From Chrysoperla carnea (Eukaryota > Arthropoda > Insecta > Neuroptera > Chrysopidae), in assembly GCF_905475395.1 (NCBI RefSeq), contig NC_058337.1:131523960-131587959 (forward strand): a stretch of DNA of 64,000 nucleotides. The letters are read 5' to 3'. Below are positions 11,984 through 26,300 of the stretch, in pieces. A program made the translations under genes and the position numbers. Numbering within the stretch: the first letter of the stretch is position 1; every line of letters begins with the position of its first letter. The notes under the pieces were generated by a model. It was not told the DNA's origin and did no database searches. It saw only the letters and a program-made list of their open reading frames with translations.

Positions 11984-14371
11984 ATGGCAAATGTAAAAAT
12001 TCATTCACTTTCTAACAAGAAAAATGTTTTAAATTATAATTCCAATGGATTAAATTTATTAGAAACAATTCGAAGTAAATCAAACCCGAATGAGGTTTAT
12101 ATATTAGATGATAATATATTAACAGCGATTGATATTCAGCCGAATGGTCATATCGCGAAAAAATGGGATGCAGATTTACAAATTGATTCCATCAATCAAT
12201 TAAAAAACGATCGTGTTTCGATCGTCAACAATTATGTTTTTGTAAACAATTTTAATGCTGTTAAAACATTCAAAATCGGTCCAAATGGTTTACAATTACA
12301 TGCAGATTATTCGAAAACAGACAAAAATGATTTTCGATCAATTCATTCACCTCAAGAAGAACGAAACTTTTTGTACGGTACATTCTCTCAAAATGGAATC
12401 CTTGGAATACTATTTCAAGATGGTAGAAATGGGATCAAAATTTTCGAGATTGATGGATCCGAATTAGCAGATCCAAATAACTATCCAATTTATGCATTAG
12501 AAGGAAATGAAAATAATCCATCGATTTACGCAGATATTCAAGCACGAGGAATTAATAAAGATATCAGTGTTGGTATCGTAAAATCGGGCGCTAATGAACC
12601 CGAAACTTTCGTTGTACGTGATAATAATGGTTTGAAATTATATCGAGTCGATGGCGATTCTGAAATTGATTTGTTATTCACGTTAAATGGTATTATGGGA
12701 CCATTTGAAGATAGGGGCGAAAACGAATTGATTTTATTTGCTAATGTTACCGGTCGTAGAAATAGTTTTCGCGACGTTATATTACGTAACAAAAACGGAT
12801 TGTATTTGTATGAGTATGTTGGCAATGGATATAAATTGATTAACCATAATCCAATGTTTTCGAATGAGAAAGGTTGGAATGATCCGACTTATTTGAGAAC
12901 TATGAAAACATTTGATACGACTGGAGATGGGAAAGATGATTTAATCTTCACAGGTACATTTTTTATTTTAGCGCATTTTAAAAAATAGCTAAAATAATAG
13001 TAAAAATTAATAAAATCAATCTGTTTAATTTAGATCCAAGAGATTTTGGGTTTGGGACAAAACACGCTGCGAGATTTTTTTTTTTAAATATCTATACTCG
13101 GATTTCAAATGAAAAGTTTTGAAAAATGCACTCCTTTATATTTTGTCCGAATGACCTCGGAAACCTTCACCAAGGTTAAATATTATAGTGTTAACATATT
13201 TTTCATAGTACAACCTTTTTTTTGCCTCTTTGTCCCCTACAAAATGGTTCTCGTCTTAAGATTATTACGGATTGATTGTATGAAATACCCAATATTCAGT
13301 ATTCCTCAATATATGAGATCGAAACAGCGAAACTTAAACAATGCTAATTTTTCCCAAATTTAAGATTCGATTTGTAAACTCTTTGTATTCTTCTACAGTA
13401 AAACCCGTCTATTGGAAACAGTGAGAGGCCGTAAATTTTCTAAAAGAGTTTTTTTTCATTTTGAATGAACTGGGACTTTCTGAGTTACCCAACTTTCTTA
13501 TAATACCTACTCAATAGATAAACAAATTCTGAATTTAAAAAACCGATACAAAAAGTTTTTCGAAGCCTTTTTGGGTTTAAAGTACCGTTAACGAGTTAAA
13601 ATTTTTAAGTAATGTAAATTTCTCAGTCAAACTTAATGAAAAATGGCCTGGTTATAGATTATAGTAAACATTATTTCCTATAACTTTGCTCATTATAAAA
13701 ATTTAAGTTTTGCTAATATTGGTTCTGTAATTCTTAAAATTAAGAATGCCTTATTCATTAACAACGAGTCAGATCGAAAAATGCCTGAACTTTTCGTCTT
13801 AGAGTTTCGTTAAGAATACATAGTTTTGTGTGGTCCGGTGATTCCGGCTCTCAAATAGACTCATGTTTACTTGATTCAATGACAATATAACCATTTTTGT
13901 TAACAGGTCCACAAGGAATGGAAATATTATCGTACGATCCCATTGAAAATGTTTGGAACACTTTATTGGACACAAATAATCTATCAGCAGGCGATCGACA
14001 TGCACGTGTTTTGGACGTCATCAAAACTGATAAAATCCGTTTACTAACACAAAATGCGGCTGGTGGAATCGATAATTGGACATTAGAAGCATCACCACCG
14101 TCCACTGTTCCACCAATGGAGTTGGAGAGCAACGATAAAAAAACACCAAATAAAGAATATCCAATACCATCACACGACTTAATGTTACCTTTAACACAAG
14201 AATTACCATTACGAGATATGATTGATTATAGTTTCCTGAAGAATAATGTGGAAGCTGTTAGTGGCAATTCCAAATTTTCGATTCCATTGATGAATTCCAT
14301 TTTAAAATACTTTAGTTGGTATACATTGTCATATGATGGAACTAGCGACACATCAACAATTTTGGGAAAAG
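11984..14371 (+). other. N-terminal propeller-like region of the RHS protein (exons 1-2)
   Basis: Residues about 1-478 contain a recurring N-G-[LI]-x-[LIF] unit followed by a beta-rich stretch: NGLNLLE, NGLQLHA, NGIKIFE, NGLKLYR, NGLYLYE, and QGMEILS in exon 2. Between them is [12 protein letters not shown] (about residue 310), a VCBS/FG-GAP calcium-loop type motif. The spacing of roughly 45-75 residues suggests blades of a beta-propeller like that in TcB. An intron falls directly after this loop. I see no clear SpvB domain, the usual N-terminal partner in TcB. Confidence 0.55.
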
Positions 14372-17300
14372 GTTTGTAACGATTAAAAGAGTTCTTCCAA
14401 AATTTGGGACCTCATCTCATAAAAATTTGCCTTTTATCATTTTTTACTTTTCTTACATGTGGCGCCCTGGGTGGCCAACCGAGCCCTACCCAAACACCGA
14501 TACTGCAAACCGATTTAGCTACAAAATGCACTTAATAAATATCAAAATTGATTTGATCTTATATTACAGGTTGGAGTGTACCCGAACAACAGATTGTTTT
14601 AAATGATCAAGGCAGTGTGTTTCCAGAAGATCATCGATACTATTTAGCAACCACTGATAACGTCTTAGAGCTTTACCACGTCAAATCAGAATCATGGATG
14701 GATTCTAAAAATGAAACTCAAACAAAAATGCATTTTACACTAGTTGGAACAGATTTAATCGATAAAAATTCAGATGAAATCACCTCAAATATTGTTTACG
14801 ACGTTGTACCAAAAAAATGGACTGTTAAAATTAATGGAAATAAATACATTTATGGTACAGAAACGGGTACTGGTTACGATGTCAAATGGGAAAATTGGCG
14901 TAAACGTGGACGTTCAAGTTATGATCAAATTCGAGTACCCAAAGTTTGGAATTTGGTTGAAATTTTTGATAGTAATGATAAAAGTGTTGCAATTTATACC
15001 TATGATCGTTATGAAGAAATTGCTGATCCCGAAACCGAAAATACATTTACGCAAGGAATGTATTTAACATCTATAGCGGCACCTTTACCCGAAGACGCAG
15101 AAGAAGGTGACGAACCAGAGTGGAAAGTTGAATTTCAGTACGCAAATAAAACAGCTGAAGAAATTGAGAAAATACAAATTAATGATGGTAATTTGGAAAC
15201 TTTTACAAGCATTACCAAATATTTAACCGGATATAATCTATTCACTGATGAGTTCACGCAAACAATTCTATTTGACTACGATGTTCGCGGTAAACAACGA
15301 TATTTATCGAAAATTAGCCAAAAAGATGAACAATATCCAATTTTAACATTTAAATATAACTCGAATGGATTTTTAACAGAAATTGATTCACCAAATAACA
15401 TGAAAGCAACAATGACCGTTGAATCAATGATTAAACGTCAAACACTGAATCCGGCAAATAAAGTTCGAACTGAAGAAATTGGTTTAGAAGATAATGTCTA
15501 TCATCACTCCGATTACATGCTTTTAACATATCTAAAAACCAGTTCGAACGAAGCGGATGATCGTAAAATTGTTCTTAAAGTAATGTCCCCCGATGCCAAA
15601 AAAGAATTATTCCAAGTCAGACCGTTTGGAATGAATAATATTAGCGAATATCGTGTCTCCGTTACTGATAACTTATTCTATATTCTATTAATTTCGAGGA
15701 AGAATAAGAAACGTGAATTATGGGTATTCCTTAAAAATGAAGATAATAAAACATGGAATCCAAATCCTTCAAGTTATATCCTAGGCGAACGTGCACTTGT
15801 TCGTGGAGGTCGTGATTTTGTCGTGTACACCGATGTAATTCTACCCTCTACCGATAAAGGATGCTATCAACGGGTTGTTTTGCCGCCTTCGGGACGTAAA
15901 CCAGATCCCCCACAACATAAACTAGTATTACTCGAATATAAAAAGGGTAAACTTGATAAAACTGAACTAATCGATTCGAAGAATTTAGATACGAAACGTA
16001 TGTTATCTCCAGCTGAAATGGAAAAAGGAGGTTTCACAATCCAAGGAAAATTATATCCCTCTGAAATTAAGGAGGAATTATTATTGGCATCTACGGCAGA
16101 AATGTTCGTACATTACGCAGATCCTTATATTATTTTAAGTTATCGGGATCAATTTGGACATTGGGAACATCGCCCTGTTGCCGATATGGGAAAACAATAT
16201 CGACGTACATTAGATACATTCCTGAAATTTGATGTAAACTGCGATCGCAAGAAGTTTTTAATGATGTTGTACAAAGAAACCGCACTCCAAATGAACGATA
16301 ATATTATTATTAGTTATCGATTAATGCTCGATGATAAATCTGATTTATACACAAATGCCAGAGTTGCTGTCCTTGGATCAGATCATCGATTCAGAAGACG
16401 TGAAGAATTTAATCAATTAAAAGATCATATTGAAAGTTTTTCGATACGTCAGAACACTTTAGAATATACTTATAAATTTGATAATAAAACCGAACAATTT
16501 AAAATTGATGTTGACATGCCAGAAAAAAAAGAAAAATCCCAAGATGATTATGATGTACTAAAACAAGTCCAGGAACAAATGGATCGTGGATTTTTATTAA
16601 ATATTCGAGAATATTTGGCAACAATTGAATCGGGTAAATATACACAAAATTCAACGGTTATTGAATTTAACGGCTCTAAATGGGAAGAATTAACTGATGT
16701 TGCTGAAACAGTTAAATATCCGGTTATACAAAAACTAACCGATAAGTTTAAATTGGAACAACAACAAGCTGATGGTAGAATTATTTTACGGGAAATCGAT
16801 AACGAAGGTCGGCGTGGTGACAGGTTTTTAGATGTCAATAACTTGGGTATGATCGTGACAAGTTTGCCAAATTATATTGCCTATAAAACAGATCGTTATG
16901 GATTAAAATTCCAACGTTTTAATACAAGGGGAGGCATTTCAAGTGAAGCTGAATCATTACCCAATGAAAAATTAAGCCCATTTTGTAATTCCAAATTAAT
17001 AATCACCTATGGTGAAGCAGGAAACGGGCAAAATTCTGGACGATCAATTATCTTCCGAGAAATCGAACAGGATATCGATACCGAAGTTGTTTCATTACAT
17101 ACCTTGCGTATGAATAACGGCATTGAACGTAAAACTGCGTTCGAATATTTCGATGAACAAATATCTGGATCAAATGTTTACTTCCCGAAAGTGTTTATTA
17201 AACCTGGTAATTATCCACCGAAATTTGGATACATTGAGCAAATTACCAACTTCGAAAATAGAACTTTATCATACACAAATATTCGTGATGCAAGAGGTCA

Positions 17301-20300
17301 AATTGTAAAACGTGAAGAAGCGTCACAACAAAATCAAGGGAACAATGAAGAATTCAATAAAAACATTCGGGACACTACATTGTTCGATAAGGAGAAAGAA
17401 GCGGAAATTGTACAATTTTTCCCATACTATCAAAGCGACGATGAAGTTGATTACTATGGTTTTGAAAGTTATGAAACCAAACAACCAGCGAAGCATCTTT
17501 TCGATGAGAACGATGTACAACCATATCAATTCCCGTTGACGGGTATTATGTTCCTTCAATTAGGAACCGGAAAGAAATTTACTAGTGTTTATACACCAAA
17601 GAATCAAGAAAATGTTTATAAAGCATCTTCATGGATTCGAAAACCAAATGTTGGATTTAAATTGGGTACACTATCACCAAATTTCAAGGCAAACATCTAT
17701 TCTGGTCAAAACTATGTATGTACGGTTTTAAGTAAAGTAAAATCTCGTTTAGAAGATTGGTTCTTACTCGAAGTTATGATAGATATGACATACTTAAAGG
17801 AATTCGATAGTCAATCGAAAAACTTACGTCCAAATATTGTTATAACTAACGAAAAAAGTAGTGCTCGAACACCAGTTTCGAACAACGAACTCCGTATCGA
17901 ACTAAGCATATCTCCATCAAAAGACGAAACAGTTGATGTTGATCATATTCTATTTGCCCCAATTAATTTGAAGTCAATAGTGAATGTTTATAGTCCAAAA
18001 TTATGGACCTTAACTGCCCAAATTACAACCACTGGTTTGATCAAAAAATTCTTATACGATGCATACAATAACGACTTAGCTGTTGTCAATGAATACAATC
18101 AAGTGACGGAAATTAATGCCTTCACGAAATTAACAACACAATTATTGAATGGAAATCGATTCCTTGAAACTACTGACGTTACCGTGACCGGTAAACGGGG
18201 AATTTATGAAACATTCAGTGATTACGCATACAAAAATCGTTGGGAATTGGAAAATCCTGAGGCATGGATTTTATTTACAAATATTATCCATCATGCTGAA
18301 GATTCGTCTGATAAAATTCAATTACGTAGCGATTTTAAAAAGGATTCGATATGTATCCGATTCGATTATAATTTAGATCCTGTCCAAAACTCAAAATTAG
18401 TCATTAATAACGACCTCGTTTTGGAACATAGATATATAACATTTGGTCGCGAACGTTTACCAATGCAAACACGAGGAGAATTAATTTATATTCTCGAAAA
18501 AGATCGTGTATTTGTTTTTGTTGATGGACTCTTATATTTTGATAACAAGCAAGTTCGAGCTGAAGGAATTACCTTGGAATTAACTGGATTTACTTCCGTG
18601 AGTAAAGTTGTTATTCTAGAAGACCCTCTGGTTAGTATCACATATACGACACCACTAGACGATGAATTGCAAAAAGTTCAATTAATAGGACACGACAAAG
18701 CAATAGTACGATCGTATGAGATAGATGAAATTGGACGTAAAATTAAGGAAACATTGCCAGAAACAATTCAAATGAATCCAAATCAACCGCTATTGGGTTA
18801 TAATCGAAATATTACACCTGATCGTGTTAAACATCGACGAATTATCTATCAAGCGGATTCATTGGATCAAATTCGAATTATGGATATACCAAATTCAGAG
18901 TTTACGGAGGAAAAAGGTACGGGAAGAATGTTCTATCGTTATGATGAACAAGAAATCCCTGCATATATTTCGGCTAAGTATCCAATTATTAAGGGATATT
19001 CGTATCAAGTGGAAATGAAAGGCGGTGAAATAAGAGATTTGAATGTCTATAACAACAAACGGCAAAAGGTGAGTTTTTTTTTCTTTGTAGTGAGAAAGGC
19101 ATTTGAAGTTGGAAGTTGTCCAAGAACAGTAAAATTGTTTTGGCTTTGACCGATTTTAACTAAGATACGTCGTAACTACTATAAGTACGTTGCTCTTAGA
19201 GATCTTTCGAGGAGAGTTTTTCAGGTCCTCAAAGTAGGTTCGTCTCTTTACTCTTTTATACACAAGAAAAAGTGTTACGTTATTATTTCACGTTTTAATA
19301 CATGGTTTTCGAGATATTGCTTGAAATCAGATCCAAAACTCGTGTATCACAGTCACAGCCCACTACATTTGCACATAAATTTAACTAAAACGTTTCCAAA
19401 AAAATCAAGTCTTCTTATTTTTGCAGATTGCTCAATGCCTTTACGTGCCACGCGTAAACGGAATTTTAAGCACATATGAATACAATGAAAAAGGTCAACT
19501 AGAAACAACATTAACACCAGCCTACCATAAATTAGCCGGAACTACATTGGAAAAATCATTCCCACCGAGTGAAATAGAAAGATTAAAAAAGAATCTGGCT
19601 TTCCATTTCTCATACACAGAAAGTGGAAAACCAAAAATATATCAAGGTCCCGATTCAGGAAAACGCTTGAGTCTTTACAATAAACAAGATTTACTGAAAT
19701 TCTTCGTCAATTACGAATATAAGGACGATAATCGTATTGCCAGTGTATCATTTTTCAATTATGACGAAATCAATCGCTTAATCTCAACTGGTTATATTAA
19801 TAACCCAGAAAGGTTAACTGTTGATTATTTAGAAAAACTCACTGAAACTTATTTATCCAAAGAAGTGAATCCAAATGTTGTGGAATATCAAAAATTCGAA
19901 TATGATGATTTGGAAGAAGATCCATTTTTACGTGAGAATGTTAAACGTGTTGTGACACTCACTAAAGATTATCCATTTGCCGAAGAATTCGTAACAAATA
20001 TGCGTAAACATGTTTTAACGCGTCGAATTTATCTGCCATTACAAAGTAACAAAGATTTACAATCAATTGAAATGACCAAACAATACACCGAAGCTGGTGA
20101 TCTTGTCGATCGTGTCAATTATCCTTACGAGCATAATGGAAATCTCCTTAAAATCCAACTGCTTTATAACAAGCTAAACCAAGTTGTGGGTATAACAGGA
20201 CCAGATGGAGATTTGTGTAATTTCGAATATAACGCCGAAGGTGGTGTTTCAAAAGAAATTCGTTCGCCTAATAAACCAACACAATTCGAACGTACTTACA

Positions 20301-23300
20301 AATTTAATGAACTTGGTAGTTTCACCCAAATTTCTGATAAATTTTTGGATGAAGATTTAACATACACCCAACCAGGATATGGAAACTTTGGATTTGGAGA
20401 CGGTACAATGACTTCAACGACATATAATGCCAAATGGCATAAGGCAGCCGATGAAAGTGAACTTAAATTAAATGAACAATCATTTGGAAAAGTCATCGGT
20501 CCAGAAAATTCGAAAAAATGTTTTAATGCCTTAAAACAAACAGGACATATTAACAGTGAAAACTATCAAGAGAAAATCTTCTACGAAGCAGATTCTCAAA
20601 TTCCTGCTACATGTTATGAAAAACGTAGCCAAATTTCCAAGGCTATTAATCAAAATACATTCCCAAAAACTTATGGACATAGTTATGATTTCGGTAATCA
20701 AAAAGAATTAACTAAAGCGAAATACTTTGTTGGGAAAAATAATGTGAAACCATTACAAATGAAAACTTTGGAATCATTATATAGAGATCAAGCACGCGGA
20801 ATTTGGGAGAAATTAAAACGCTTCAATTTTATCCTGGAAGATAATCTACAAATTGAAGTATCCACAGCCCAAGCGAAAAAAGGTATGGAAACATTAGCAA
20901 ATCCAAATATTCAACAAGATATTAGTAGAGCAGTAGGTGGACTCGATCAAACTTTCGTAACAAGACATGGAAAGAGTATCGAACAATTATTATTACAATC
21001 CTATTTGGATGGAAAACGATTATCTTTGAATGATTTTGAGAAGTTTATCGATTATGAGAAAAAAAATACTAACACAATTAATGCCGTATGGAATGTTATA
21101 CAATCCAAATATTTAAGAGATCCCACAAATCCAAAATTACGGCAAATATTTGATGCGAATAATTTCCAAGCAGCTATTAAATTATTAAACCAACATTTCA
21201 CAACTGAAATCTTACAAGATGAAGCTGATACTGAATCTGGTTTACTCGATGAACATGGCAATCATAAAATTTTCTATGTTGGATCAAATTATCGTCAATT
21301 AGATTATGAAGAAAATTCGAATCGTGTTAAAACAGTGTACATGAGTGAAGCGAAAAATTTTGCTGCTGAAATGAAACATGATTCACAGGTAAAATTTTTC
21401 ACATTTATATTTAATTGTAATTATTCTCCGAAAAAATATGTTACTAGTCGCTAATTTTGAGAATTGTTCCTCGAATGTCTGTTTATACTGTGAGTGAGCG
21501 CTCCACAGACCATTCAACAAGCAAATTAGATGCCGTGCGCTCTCAATGCTGTCTAGAGAACAGGGTGCTTCCTCTAATGAGAGTGAAAATAATGACCACC
21601 ACTGTTGAGTAGATATTTTTGAAGAATTACGATCAGACTCCTCTTTTCCACTGGGTACTCTGAATTTCTCTGAGTCCTGCGATCGATAGAGGCTCCGATC
21701 TGCCCTCAAAAATCATTCTTTGAATTAACCGTACAAAACACTACAAAATTGAATTTAGAATTCGATTTAATTGAGATTACATTACGTTTTAAGTGTTATT
21801 TTGTATTTTTCACAGGGTAATGTAATAAAAGCAGAACATAAAAAAATTAAGAACATCGAATACGACAAAGTGATCAGCAAAATATCCCAAATCGAAATGG
21901 AAGATGGACGAGTTATCAAATTCAATTACGATTCAAGAACAGATCGTATTGCAAAACGTGTATTTGGATCAAACGGTAAATTAACCAAAGAAATCAATTA
22001 CATTCGAGATGAAAATGGAAAATGTTTAGTACAACGTGAAGTTGTATACTTCGAAAATTCATCACCAATGATCACAATGACCGCATATGTTTATGGTCCA
22101 AAAGGTCTTTTACTTGGATTCTATCGTAACGGTGAATTTTACAATGTTCTCACCGATCATGAAGGTTCAACACGTTTGATTGAAAAGAATGGTGAAATTG
22201 TTGCGGCATACGACTATTACCCATATGGAAGTACCATTCGAGTTTATGGAAAAGATCCTAATGCACATATTCCATATCGTTATACTGGTCAAGAATGGGA
22301 TGAAGAAACTGGTTTATATTATTTCATTGCTAGATATTATGATCCAGAAATTGGTCGATTCTTACAAATGGATCCAATGGGACAATATTTCTCACCATAT
22401 AAATTTTCTGGTAAATCTATACTAATATTATAAATTTTAAAAGTGACTTTGTTTGTTATCTTCTTTTCAATTCGATCTGTCCCAAAAAGTTCCGTGGAAG
22501 ATCATACATTCGGAATCATACATTATTATTTTCTGGGACATACAAAGAAATAATTGGGTGTAACACTCTTGTATGTACTGCTCCCCAGGGAATATTTAAG
22601 ATATTTAAAGTATCTGTTCGAGTAACTGATTTTGTTTTATGTTTGTTTCCAGGAAATTCACCCGTTTCTTTAGTAGATCCCGATGGAGAATTTGTATTTT
22701 TACTAGTAGTACTAGTATTTTTGGTTGTTGGTGCTTATCTTGGAGGTGCAGCCGCCAACGGAAATTGGAATCCCTTAGAGTGGGATTGGACATCAAAAGA
22801 AACATGGCTGGGAATAATTGGAGGTGGAATTGTTGGTGCAACAATACCTTTCTGTAAGTTCCTTAATTATTCGATTAAAAAGAACACATGAAAATAAATA
22901 ATTTTTCTTTGCAGTTGCTCTCCAATCAGTTGCTATTTTAGCAGCACATATGCCATTATGGGCAGCATGGACTACAGTTGCTGCTTTAGGTGTTGGTTTT
23001 GCATACGCTGAAGGTGTTAAATACAGTGGAAGTTGGAATCCACTTGAATGGGACTATACTAATCCAACGTTAATTAATACCATATTCACTGGATTTGGTC
23101 AAGGTACAGGTTTTGTGTACTCTGTTTCTGGTGTTACTAGTCCAGTTGCATTCTTCAAAGGTTTGAGTAACTTTAAGAAAATTGCCTTTGTCGCTACCAC
23201 AGTTGGAAACTTTGGATTAAATGTTTACATCGAAGGATCGGCTATGAAATGGAACTTCAAGTAAGTAAACAAATGATTTAATTATTTATGAGTAGAGCCA

Positions 23301-26300
23301 AAAATGACGTATCGTGGACAGCAAATATATACATCTCAATATATTCAGAATATTTAAACAAATTACGCAGTTAGTTGTTACATTTCTTTCCTAAATGAAT
23401 AATTTTTGTTTCCAGAGACCCACAAATGTATATTATGTTGCTCACAAATGCTGTACATGCACATGAAGGTGCAATGATGTTCTCTAAAGGTGTAGGAAGA
23501 ATTGGAAAACGATTTACTTCATTGAAAACACATTTAAAGAGCCTACGCACGGGAACGAAAAAGATTGGTGAATATTTGAATAAAGATGTTGGAAAGAAAT
23601 TACTTCAATACACGGGAGAAGTGTTATCAGGACTTGAAGTCACTGCCTCCAAAGCCTATGATACATTCAATGCAATTGATAATGATGAAGTCTTATGGAA
23701 TTTGGCTGGATCCAGAGCATATTCTGAACATGTCCGAGAATTCCTTGCTGATGAAAAAGTAGCAAGAAGAAAATGGCAAGCAGCTTTGTTCTTTGTCCCA
23801 GGTTCTCATATTAAAAAGGTTACGGGCTTTAAACAATTACCAACAAGAAAATTGGTATCAAATCTTGTCAAATTATTCAGTAATGCTAAATACGGCCAAA
23901 ATTTGAATAATGGTCTTGTAAAAGTCGATAAATTTTATGGTGCTATTGATTTAGATTCATCTTTTGCTTCGAAACTAATTTCCGCTTTGGGTGGTAAATC
24001 TAATTTACGTAACATACAAATGGTAGTGTTTAGTAACTCAGATACAGGAGCGCATATTGTAACATTTATGGAAAAAGGATCGACTGGAACTACATTACAA
24101 ATACTAGATGTTGATGACGAAGAATTTAATGTCAATGTTTTGAGTACAATTGACGATAAATTAAATGCAATTCGACAAGAATGTCTAAGAATTTTCCAAG
24201 AGATTTCACCACAATTGAAGAATGATGTTAAAGTCACTGGTTTTGTGGATAAAGATAACTCAATTGATGCTTTATTACAAAAAGTTGAGCGAAAAATAAA
24301 TTCGAATAAGCCATTTGTGAATTCATTAAACAAAGGTTTAAAGAAAATCTTAACACAGCAAACTCGCAAAATAAATAGCCAAATTTTAAGTTTACGTGAC
24401 GCTGTACGAAGCAATCGTGCAAATGAACAACAAAAACGTCAATTGGAACAATTGACAAAACAACGTATTCAAATGGGATCTGTAAATGAACGTTTGAGTA
24501 AAATTATTGATAATCATTCTTCAAAACTTCTAGGAATTGAAGTAAGTATTTATTTCATCAAATAACACGCTCGCGCTAATCTAGATATCGAAAGGAAATG
24601 TCTGAAACATTCCTTTCCTTGTTCCAAGGTCTGTTATTTCCCCTGGGACTGTTCTTTTCAGAGAAGCTAATAGCGTTTTTAAGTTGTATTCTTTAAGTTA
24701 GTTGCACCCAATTAAAAAACATAATAATATTACTATTCGCCACTAGATGTCAGGAAGAGTCATATTTTTCAGTTAAATTTTCAGTTTTTCCTGAAAACAC
24801 GGATAAAACGGCGTTTTCTAAAAATGAAACCCAGCTGGATCACCCCGAAAACCCTCTGACTAAATTTCATGAAAGTCGTTGGAGCCATTTCCGAGAGATA
24901 TATATAAGAATTGTTCTTTTAAATATATAAGATTTATTATGGGTACTTACCTATAATAATCCTCGTTGCAAAGAGTCCTCAGCAGGCCTTCCCATTATTC
25001 ATCGCCCTACCACTTTATATTATGCGCTTTTAAAGGCAATATGCCTTTTTGTTGGATTCTTAACTCTGAATTACATTTATTCTTGAAGCTGCGTTTCTAA
25101 ACCATTCCCAGTTTTAGAATTACTCAAAAAAAAAAAAAAAAAAAAAATGAATCTAGAGCGAAATTCAGGTTTAATCACCTTTACTCATTAAATTTGATCT
25201 TCGGTAACTTACTTACTTACTGATCTTCGGTTAATCTGAGAAGGTTTCACGTTAAAAATAAGAAACTCTATTCACGAATGCTCCATTTCTCCTAACCTTT
25301 TAAGACGAGTTTTGCGAAATAACTCTGGTTGTGTAAGAAACGTTTGTTTTTCTTTCATTAACTTGAAACCTTTCTCAATTTTCGTAACTTTTGGATATTT
25401 CGCTTCTAGCAATTTAATTTTCGTAAATTCCTCAAACTTGCGAGAATTTCCATATTAATCAAATGACATTAAAATATTTCCCAGTTCGTTGGTAACCCAG
25501 TCCAAACATAATTTGCGAACCCATAATTTATATTATATTGTAAATTTGCAACTAAATAAAAAATATTTAATTTCCAGAAAATTCTCGCCAATTGGATACC
25601 AGAAAAGGGCATTGAAAACAAAACAATAACATATGAAGAAACCATGTTACCAGTTGATTATCGTCCAACTGATTTCATTTACGACGAGGGTATATGCGCG
25701 ACAAGTTCTCATCCAATTACAAAATGTAATTGGTGCCCTGAAACAATATCAAAGAATGCTCACTCCTCATTAAATCATTTACGTTGGACCGAAGAAATTG
25801 ATGTTGGTTCGTTAGACACAAAACAAGGATTATTCTATGAGCCAACAAACGAATGGAAACAATCCAATTCCAGATCGAAACGTGCGGATAAATCATGGAT
25901 TGTATCTAAGTTACAATCGTGTTTAGAATACTTAAACTTAACATCTGCTGCACCCGAGACACCAATCTGGAATAATCGACCACATATTGAACAAGATGTC
26001 CCGGTTGAAACTGGTACACAATTTACGACTCCCGATTACTCGATGTCTGACGTTAATAGTACACTGTTCTTGATCGATATGTGTGTACGAAAAGTAACTG
26101 GTGAAAAATATATTGGTAATGGTAATCAAATTTCATTGGACAAAGCTCAAGAAATGTCTATGAATATTGTGGAAGATATTGAACAATTATTGCTTGAGAC
26201 AATCAATGAGGATTTATTGGATTTAATTGATTTCCCACACCTACAATGTCGTCTATTTGAGACTGTTGCCCGTGGTACGCCATCCAAGATACCAACCATC

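Noticed and set aside
16548-16838. Minus-strand ORFs inside RHS exons (also 20296-20496, 21052-21261, 23935-24414)
   Set aside because: Shadows of the long plus-strand coding frame.
21383-21709. 108-codon minus-strand ORF overlapping RHS intron 4
   Set aside because: It is antisense, has no recognised motifs and runs into the end of exon 4. A locally GC-richer intron explains the open frame.
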